A DNA stretch of 38,756 bases. It comes from Chloromonas sp. AAM2. Taxonomy: Eukaryota > Chlorophyta > Chlorophyceae > Chlamydomonadales > Chlamydomonadaceae. The stretch spans positions 1 to 38,756 of the forward strand of contig QAXH01002107.1 of assembly GCA_004335635.1 (NCBI GenBank). The letters are read 5' to 3'. A program made the translations under genes and the position numbers. The notes beneath the pieces are model-generated. The model did not search any database. It was given only the letters and a program-made list of their open reading frames with translations, and was not told where the DNA came from. This document shows positions 31,193-38,756 of this stretch, one piece after another (position 1 is the stretch's first letter; each line of letters starts with the position of its first letter).

Positions 31193-34100
31193 TTAATCTA
31201 GATCATCAGCCAGTGTGCTGCACAGGCGTGGCTTGAGCTGGACCCCTGCCGCCGCCACGTGCGCAGCCTGCGTGCTGCCTGTCGTCGCCCCAGGCAGAGC
31301 TCTGGCAGTCTCGAACCTCGCAACCTTGTTATCATGGTAGTAACCAAGGCCAGATGCGCCCAACTTAAACACCCTGCCCTTCCGCACACCGGCCCATGAT
31401 GCAGATGCTTCAAACGCCGGAATGTCCTCGCAACTCGTGGCAGTTTCGCTTGGGTCATCAATTTTCACGCTGGCACTTGCAACGGCCGCTGCTGCTGCCT
31501 CCTCCTGCTGCTTTTGCTGCAACTCGCGCTCGTGCATTTCAGCCCATTTCCGCTGGTTTTCTGTCAGTGCCTGATCAACAGATTCTGCAGCCTGCGGAGT
31601 ACCAGCGCTGCCGGTTGCGTTTGTCTCGCAGTCCTCTTGCTCGTCTTTCTCGCTGCTCCAGCTGCCAGCCTCCTGAGATAGCCGCTGTTCCAGCGGCTGC
31701 TCCTGCTCCGGCTGCTGTGCACTCGTGGCTTCCTCCCCAGCTTGTGGACTAACGATGACATCCTCAACCAGCTGCCGCGGAGGAGGTGTGGGTAACGGTG
31801 GAGGGGGCAGTGTGGGCAGCAGCACCTCCAATTGCTGCTTCACTTTGTCGAACCTGGCCTTGCCCTGGGTATCGTCCACTGGAAAGGGAAGGCTAGTCTC
31901 CAACTTGAACCTGTGGTGCGCATGACATAACTCGTGATGAGCATTGGAGCTAGAACGTAGGCAAATGCTAGTCGGGACAAGAGTGTTCGGCAACAATTTT
32001 GATGACAAAGGGAATTCACTCTGCTGCGTTCAATCAAGCCCTCACAATTTGCAAATCCCTTGTTGTTGTCTGGGCGTGGCCGTGGTTGCATAACAAAAGG
32101 CGTGCCTGGAACGCAAACAATTTCTCATCATCGGGATGCATTCAAGTTCGTACAGTTTGCTCCATCTACACTCACTTTCCAGGCAGGACCACGCTGACCA
32201 GCTGCCTGCTGACATCCAGCTGCAGGGTGGCAGCCGAGGTGCAGCCAGGCAGCTGCAGCCGCAGCACCAACTGCACCGGCCAGCTGGGCGGGGCGGCTGC
32301 CAGTGCACGCCCAGCATCGCCCCAGCACTCAGTCAAGTCCACCTGAATTCAACACATGCACGTGACAGCTTCACTGGCCGCGCAATGTCTATTTGCACTG
32401 ATCGAAAGACCAGCAATTGACGAGCCCGTAGTGTGCAGGAGACACAACACACGGCCTGGGCTTGTTGCTGGATGCTGATGAATGGTGATGCAGATTGCAT
32501 GACCAATGGTGCTACAGATCTGATGTCATCGCAGGCCACAAACTGCATGTACAGCCACCCACAGTAAAGCTTGACATGCAGCTATTATAGGGGTTCGTAG
32601 TGTCCTCTGGCGGATGTAAGGCTGCCTTTGAGCGCCTCACCTGTCCTCTGTGGATCATTTCCCACTGCGGTGTGACCTCGCCTGACACATGGACAAAGCC
32701 AGCCTGGTGCGGCGCCTGCATACCAGGGCAAGGAAGCGTGTTGTCTGCGGTTACCAACTGCTAGTGCTCTTCTGCAACAACATGCGGTGTGGGGACCTGT
32801 GTGGTCGCCTTACACAGGCGCTCACAAGGCTGTGGTGAAACACACCGAAGAAACGATAGCAAGGGATTCGTCGTCACATGACATTCGCAGATGTGCCCTG
32901 CATCACCTAAAAGATCAAAACGAAAGCAAGGGACTTAAGAAGACATACCACTTGGGCAGTCCATCCACGTCAGGACTCATCAGCATGGACACATGATTTG
33001 TGAATGGACACATGATTTGCAGCATACAGATCACAGGAGGGGAGGGACTCTTGGCTTCTCGGTTTCTTTCAAGCCTGGCCTGCAGCACATCCATTCCATG
33101 CCTGTGTTGTGGCCGTGTGACTGGCCATGCCGAACTCAGCAGTGCCTACGTCACTGTGCAGATCACACAGGCCAGGCAGCTGACCCCACTTCACTAGCCC
33201 ACCACACACTCCGCATCATGGTCCAGTACGGGCAAGTATCTACTGCACAGCCTGGATGCACCCAGTCACTGACCAGGGGCGCTGCAGGCATGTTGGTGGC
33301 CTTGCCCGCCTTGTTGGGGAACTTGAACGCACTGCGTGCCCCTGATCCCGCGTTGCCTGCGCTGCCCAGTTCTCCTGGAGCCTTCCCGCCCGCGTTTGTC
33401 GGTGCAACCATCGCACCGGCAAGGCCGGAGACCGCGGGGGCGGCGGCGACGGGGGCAATGCGGGAGCCAGGATTGGGCACCGCACCGCCAGCACCGGAGC
33501 GCACGGAAAGCACATGCGGCCTACAGCAGTCATGTTATGCACGTGTTATCAATCCAAGCCCAGACTATGGCCACACCTACTAGAAGCGCCAGGGGTACGG
33601 AGCTAGTCTCCTGCCATAGAAGGATTGCTGTGTAGAACTGTCCTCTCTGCATAAGGCTAAGCATCAGACTGTACATCTGGCCAGGCGACCGCACATTTCC
33701 TCTGACAAATTATTGCATTTGCCCAGCTGTCAGTGGCTGCTGCTGCTGCTGCTCACTTTGGTGCCTCTGGCGTCCCCTTGTACTTGACATGCAGCACTTT
33801 GTACTTGGGTGACAGGTCCACGTGGTGGGCTGCCTTGATGTGCTCCATGGCCTGCATGGGCACACAAATTCAAAGCCATGCACATGCGGGTATGGTTCTC
33901 AATGGTTTGTGACTAAATCTTGAAAGCCGAAAGCTGCTGATGAACACAGTGCTGTTACGCGCAGTCTCAGCTGTTGAACACGCAGGTGGCCTGCACACGA
34001 CTACATTTCACCTGACCCGCTGCAAAACACAGGTGACAGTAACGTGCAAGAAACAGACAACAGCTCACCGTTTCCACCAGCAGTTGCTCAATGCCAGGTG

Positions 34101-35298
34101 TACGACGTGCCATCTCCACTGTCTCTGGGTGCACCACGAAGTCCCACACCCACGTGGGCTTGCCACCCTTGTCCACGCCTGTCTTCTTAGCGCTCAACGA
34201 AAGCGGCAGTTCCACATGCTTTCCAATTTTCCCATCAGGGCCCTTTTTGGGCTCTATGGTCATCTTCTCTAGCTTGTCAGACGTACAGATGTTGATAAAG
34301 GCCTTCTGGCCGTTAGAAACGTCCTTTGATTTGACTACGAACGCCTCTGTTGGCACCACCAGCACCACGCCCTTGCCGTACACGTCCTCCCCTCGCCCCT
34401 CTGCCTCCAACTGCCGCAGGTACAAGTCGGTTTCTTCCTTGACCTGTATGCATGGCAGAGCATGACACAGCACATGATTGCTGTGCTGCTGGCTGACAAT
34501 GTGCATGCTGGCAAGTGTACACAACTGCCCACTACAGCCACAGAGCACGCATGGGTGCTGGGCTGTCTGAGCCACACCTAGCGTGACCAAGTTGTGTCAT
34601 AAGTGTGCCAAAGCACATGTGTGCGGGCACACGCAAGTGCAGGCCTCACTTCACCAATGCCTATGTGTTTACCTGCGTTGTACTACCCGACAATACTCAA
34701 ACCAGTAGTAAACATTCAAAGACCCGCCCAGTAGTAATCAAGTTGACTGCTCTTCTGTCTCAACAGGTGGTCTGCGGTGCCCAGTGCAGCTGTCTCAACA
34801 TAGAAGTGCATATGATGCATGCCAGCCAGTCACTATTCATACAGCTTTATGACTGCTGGCCTGGTTGCGATGCTAGTATTGCTAGGAATTAAACGAATCG
34901 CACATGCACCCATCTGGCCAAGCCCACACGGTAGATCTGTCAGCTGCACCTGCACCTGCGGCAATCGTACCTTAGGGTCTGATACCTCTTTGGCATACTC
35001 TTCAAACAATTTTATGAACTCGGGGTCTTTGAATGCCTTCGAAAACTTGTCGACCTCCTGCACGGGTGTGTTATGAGAAAGCGCTGGGAGAGCGAGCTGC
35101 ACTTATGAACACTACATGATCGTACAGAATACTGTGTGTGCTACTCCTTGGCCGTGGTCACCAAGGCGCCCCGCGGCGTGCCCAGACAAAGCTCGGAGTC
35201 CTGCACCTGCCTCTGCATGGGTCACTCACTTCGCCTGACAAGTCCAGCTGTTTCAGAGTGTTGTCCAGATCCGACATGTCCTTGTCGCTGACGCCCAT
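31193..35298 (-). CDS. PIH1-domain dynein assembly factor, Kintoun/PF13-like (8 exons, 610 aa)
   Basis: Cytoplasmic HSP90 co-chaperone-type factor for preassembly of axonemal dyneins. Exons: 35298-35230, 35057-34971, 34443-34069, 33851-33757, 33520-33274, 32715-32641, 32342-32176, 31910-31193; every join keeps phase (1833 nt with stop). The N-terminal helix pair includes FKDPEFIKLFEEYAKEVSDP. The PIH1 core (about 53-205) has KAFINICTSDKLEKMT, VELPLSLSAK and WVWDFVVHPETVEMA. An Ala/Gly/Pro linker (about 212-290) follows, then VTPQWEMIHRGQ. A CS/p23-like fold (about 330-400) has WPVQLVLRLQLPG, LQLDVSRQLVSVVLP and LPFPVDDTQGKARFD. The tail has a proline run and a Glu/Gln-rich region, ending LADDLD. 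Domain order fits Kintoun (DNAAF2, Chlamydomonas PF13); the paralogue MOT48 is the main alternative. It implies a flagellate organism. Confidence 0.88.
33051..33134 (+). pseudogene. Displaced copy of the transit-peptide exon of the three-TM gene
   Basis: These 84 bases align without gaps to 27226-27309, the coding part of exon 1 of the three-TM gene, with about 64 identities by manual count and near identity over the first 36. Translated in the same frame it reads LASRFLSSLACSTSIPCLC against MASRFLSSLACSPSAPSLC. The ATG has become TTG. It lies in the intron between exons 5 and 6 of the PIH1 gene, on the opposite strand. No following exons of the source gene were found. Confidence 0.82.
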
Positions 35299-35533
35299 TG
35301 TGGAAAGTTTGGCGTGTTTGTGCAAGCGGGGTTACGGACGACAGACGACCGGACACCACAAGACTGCCTGGATTGGAAGCTCAATGCTGTGATCAAAACA
35401 GGGAAAACAAGGAAAAGGCGCAAAAGTGACATGCGGACGTTTCTTCTTGTCTACTGCATTCTCGATTATCGCACGCACGAGCCTCCGATTCTGACAAGTG
35501 GAATCAACACCGTGACGATGTTCGAGAGTGCAA
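35299..35533. promoter_or_regulatory. Bidirectional promoter between PIH1 and RS-domain genes
   Basis: Only 235 bp separate the ATG of the minus-strand PIH1/Kintoun-like gene from the ATG of the plus-strand RS-domain gene, so this interval must carry both 5' UTRs and both promoters. No clear TATA box is visible in either direction. Divergent sharing of this kind often gives coordinated transcription; that is inference here. Confidence 0.6.
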
Positions 35534-38500
35534 ATGGCAGGGGATACCTCGGACGTAGCTGAGCTCTCCCGCATGGACAGCCAAGAACAGCACTCCAGCA
35601 AGCCAGCGGTCAAGGTATGACTGTATCTGCTCACGCATTGGCGGACAACTCGTGCCTTGTTTAGAACGCTGAAAAGGGCACCGGGGACAATTCATTGATT
35701 CCATGCCCCGGGTGGACAAAGTGTGGGTAGCAACGCGACACTTCAGCGATAAGCTGCTGCTCCTGGTGTTGCGTGCGGAACCGAGGCAAACGCGTGTCTT
35801 CAACCGTCATGAAAATGCAGACCGGGACAGGAAAACACAACTTGTCCACATGCAGCAGCCAGGCATGCCATCGTGAAAGAAGGGCTTGATGCTGTTGCAA
35901 TCAACAATGTCGCCTGCCTGCGTGTTACGACCCGAGGTTCCAGGCGCAGGCAGAGGTGCCCATCTCCACGCCATGCAGTTCAACCCTTTCATGAATGCAG
36001 GAGACACTGGCACAGCGCCTGGACCGGCTAGCTCCAATCATTTTATGGCCTGCAGCAGCCTATACTGGCGTCTTTCGCCCTCATGGCAGCTTCTTTGGTC
36101 AATTCGTTGAAACCAACACAAACACTGTGCGCCAGCATGGTGAGCCTGCACGTCACAGCCATGCAGTTCAATCATACACAGGTCATCAGTGTCTGATGCC
36201 ATGCAGCTCTGAGCCCACCAGGGCGCCAAAAGCGCATGACACAACCTCTTTCACCAACCATTCTACCAACAGCGTCTCCTCACTGTCTGTTGCTCAGTCC
36301 TAAGCTTTGTTTTGTCATGCAGGTGCACAAGGTTTGGTCAGCAGCCCCAGCAAGCAGGGTCCCAAGGGTCTCAGCCTGAGCTTCAAGCGAAACCGGAACA
36401 AGGAGCAGGAACCTGCAACAGCAGAGGCTGAAGCTGATGTTGCAGCAGACCAGGCACCTCAGGCAGGCGAAGAGGGCAGCGAACAACCAACTTCGGATGC
36501 CATGCCAGGGGCTATTAGCAGGGCAGCCGTTGAGCCTTCAACAGTCTGCCCTAGTCCTAGCGATCCGTCTGTCGATGGTGCTAGTCCTGCAGATCAACCG
36601 CAACTGACAGGCGGCCAGTCAGCTGAAGCTGCGCAGGCACCTGATCAACCACCGTCCAGCATCCCTGCCTCCCAGCCAGCTTGTGCTACAGTCAGCGCCT
36701 CAGTCTCTCCTCTGCTCAGGCCCACGGGTCTTGACTTGGCACCTGCCAAGCCGCAAGAGGAGACACAGGCCGACGCACTTGAAAGTGCACAGCAATCCCA
36801 GGAACCAGCGTCCAATGGGACCCAGGCTGCAGTGAAAGCTGAACAACAGCCTCACCAAGCCCAGCCTGCATTGCCAGTTGTGCAAGAGGCTCAGCCGGCC
36901 GAGCCAGCCGTACCAGTCAGCCGTCCTGCCGCCTCAGGAGGCGCTGCTCCGCTCCAGCGGCAGCCCAGTGGTTCCAGCCAAGGTCAACCTATCCAGGATC
37001 AGGCCAATCATGCCAGCAAGAGCCATGAAGAGGCTAGGCACGGGTGCGACACTGCAGCCCCAGGCCAGGACATGCAAGCGCAAGTCAAGCACGAGAGCAC
37101 AAGCCAAGGGAAGGCCGCACCAGACCCTGCCAGCAAGGATCGCAATGCTGCAGCTACCAGTGGGTTGCAGAAGCGTCCAAGTGGTGACAGCCAAGGCCAA
37201 GGGAGCCAGGGGCATGCTGCTCGCAGCAGCAGAGGCCAAGGCCAAGTGTTGCAGAGGCGAAACAGCCACAGTAGCCAGAGCCATAACAGCCAAGGGAACA
37301 CAAGTCAAGGCCGAATTGGTCAGGACGCTGTCAGCCAGGGAACAGGGAAGCGGAGCAGGGAGGAATGGAATAGCTCAACTAAGATTGAGCAAGCACCGGC
37401 TGCAGCCCGCTTGAACCCCGCGGGCCCATCACACAGGTTGCCACCCCGTGTTGGCACTGGGTTGGGTCCCCAGCCTAGCATGGAAGCAGGGGAGCTAGGT
37501 CAAAGGCAGGCGGGCATTGCAGGTGCATCACAGCGGTTGGAAAGCGGGCAGCTCCCAGACGATGCCAGAGTAGCGGCGTTGCGGGCGCCTACGTGTCGGT
37601 TGGAGAGCGGCCAACTGCCTGATGATGCCACGGTGCAGCGTAAGCAGCAGCCGCAGCAGCAGGGGCCAAAGGCAGGTCAGGAGCAGGCAAAGCCTGATGA
37701 CCGCAGTGAGCTGGCAAGGCAGGGCTTTAGGCATGGCCATGATCGGCAGGCGGGCGGGCGGGACGACCGCAAGCTGGATGATGCCAGTGGTCGGCGGGAG
37801 ACGCGTCGTGATGACCACAGGCGCAGCCGCAGCCGGGACCGTCGGAGCAGAAGCAGAAGCAGCAGCCGGAGCCGCAGCAGGCGCAGTGACAGCCGGGATC
37901 GGGATCGGGAACGGGAACGGCCTCGAGACCGGGAACGGGAACGGGAACGGGACAGGCGGCGCGATGGTGGCCGTCGAAGGCGGAGCAGAAGCAGTAGCTG
38001 GGGCAGAGGCAGAAGCAGCAGCGGCCGGAACGGCTGGGGCCGGAGTCGGAGCCGCAGCCGCAGCCGGGGCAGGGTTGGTCGCAGGCAGCAGACACCCAGC
38101 AGCAGCGGAGTGGATGTCCGGCGGTCGACCCGTCGGAGCAGCCGTAGCCCGTCAGGTGGGTCTCCGGCCGGGCGCAGGCGGGCCACCAAGCGGCAGCGCA
38201 GCCGTTCGCCGTCCTCAAGTCGCAGTCGCAGCAGGGAGCCCAGGCATCGCCGCAAGCAGGCCCGCATCAGCAGAAGGTGGGTCGCACGTACCAGGCCACG
38301 ACAAACACTCGCATGCTTCAGCCCTCTGCGAGGCGCACTTAGACAGTCAAGCCAGGGCACCAAAACATGCTTGCAATGCTTATCATGCATGAGTAATCTG
38401 TATGTACAGTGTTGTATGCACGCATGCATCGGGCACGGGAGTTTTTGCCAAATGATAAACCACTGAAGTCTGCAGGTCCATGTTTTCCCGCCAGGGATGT

Positions 38501-38756
38501 TTTTAAGTGCATGCAGGCCGCTTTCACATCCATTTCGCATTCCTGTTTTCCGCCAAGGGGTTCACAAGCAGGTGAAAACGGTGAAAACTTCACTGTGCAT
38601 ATGCAACGTGGTTGTGTGTGCAGGCGCAGCCGAGACAGCAGCCGTAGCCCCAGCAGTGTCAGCAGCGCACGTGGTGATGGCAGGCAACCCTTGGACACGC
38701 CACGCTCCCCCTTGGATGCGAAACGCTCACCATCAATTAGTGCACAGCGGGCCACA
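35534..38756 (+). CDS. RS-domain protein, likely splicing/RNA-processing factor (5' part, 4 exons, 769 codons, runs off the window)
   Basis: Exons: 35534-35614, 36001-36139, 36323-38276, and 38624 to the window end. Phases match at each junction (0, 1, 2), and the last exon continues the RS composition, which supports the joins. The N-terminus (MAGDTSDVAELSRMDSQEQH) leads to a short folded-looking stretch with GVFRPHGSFFGQFVET. A long Gln/Ala/Pro/Ser-rich disordered region follows (about 75-500), with two copies of RLESGQLPDDA. From about residue 566 come dense RS dipeptides and an Arg/Glu/Asp mixed-charge block (RDRDRERERPRDRERERERD), as in nuclear-speckle RS proteins. No RRM, kinase or cyclophilin domain is visible in the window, so the role in splicing is inferred from composition only. 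The C-terminus is missing. Confidence 0.75.

Noticed and set aside
32993..33583. 196-codon plus-strand frame containing the leader-exon copy
   Set aside because: Most of it is antisense to exon 5 of the PIH1 gene, whose Ala/Gly/Pro-rich sequence leaves the opposite strand open. Only the 84-base leader similarity is meaningful.
35504..36037. Overlapping minus-strand open frames with FFHDGMPGC and PVPVCIFMT
   Set aside because: They looked protein-like and could be a decayed mobile-element fragment, but they lie inside intron 1 of the RS-domain gene, overlap each other in different frames, and match no family I can name.
37677..38540. Long open frame (287 codons) on the minus strand, and 36878-37414 and 37622-38392 in another plus frame
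   Set aside because: They are mirror frames of the RS/Arg-rich coding exon, whose repetitive AGCCGG-type codons keep other frames open. They give Leu/Arg-, Ala/Gly-only or low-complexity proteins without family features.
1..38756. CRISPR arrays, bacterial operons, ribosome-binding sites or prophage
   Set aside because: All genes are intron-rich and eukaryotic. The repeats present are microsatellites, minisatellites and dispersed elements, not regularly spaced direct repeats with unique spacers.

Overview
The window is a stretch of eukaryotic nuclear genome, most likely from a flagellated green alga. Genes are cut into many short exons with GT-AG introns whose acceptors are nearly all of GCAG type. 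Base composition is moderately GC-rich. One gene encodes a PIH1/Kintoun-type axonemal dynein assembly factor, which implies motile cilia. The green-alga assignment is inference; flagella plus spliced nuclear genes are the stronger part of the argument.

Layout. (1) 695-20200, minus: one very large gene that I could splice by hand into 37 phase-consistent exons giving an uninterrupted 2108-residue protein. It starts with an N-myristoylation/palmitoylation signal (MGCASS), continues with some 1500 residues of ankyrin repeats, then an all-helical segment, and ends in a complete TKL-type protein kinase domain. (2) 21359-27195, minus: an RlmI-like PUA plus SAM-dependent rRNA methyltransferase in 12 exons. 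(3) 27226-29978 (possibly to 30300), plus: a small three-TM protein with a likely organelle transit peptide, in 6 exons. (4) 31193-35298, minus: the PIH1/Kintoun-like gene in 8 exons, 610 residues. (5) 35534 to beyond the window end, plus: an RS-domain (Arg/Ser-rich) protein, 4 exons visible, 769 codons so far.

Genes 2/3 and 4/5 are divergent pairs: the start codons of 4/5 are 235 bp apart and those proposed for 2/3 only 30 bp apart. Genes 3 and 4 converge on 30301-31192. No operon-like logic is expected. The five products point to membrane-anchored signalling, organelle rRNA modification, an organelle membrane protein, ciliary dynein assembly and RNA processing.

The strongest candidate for something undescribed is gene 1: its helical block sits just before the kinase, as the four-helix (HeLo/MLKL-type) domain does in MLKL-like proteins, here behind a giant ankyrin array and a lipid anchor. 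Other unusual items are a splice donor lying inside a TTAGGG telomere-like array, an in-frame displaced copy of the gene 3 leader exon inside an intron of gene 4, a 105-bp dispersed repeat, a tRNA-related (SINE-like) element, a GC-AG intron, duplicated exon ends in gene 1, and several micro- and minisatellites. All exon joins were made by eye from splice motifs, reading phase and family similarity; no alignment or transcript data were used.
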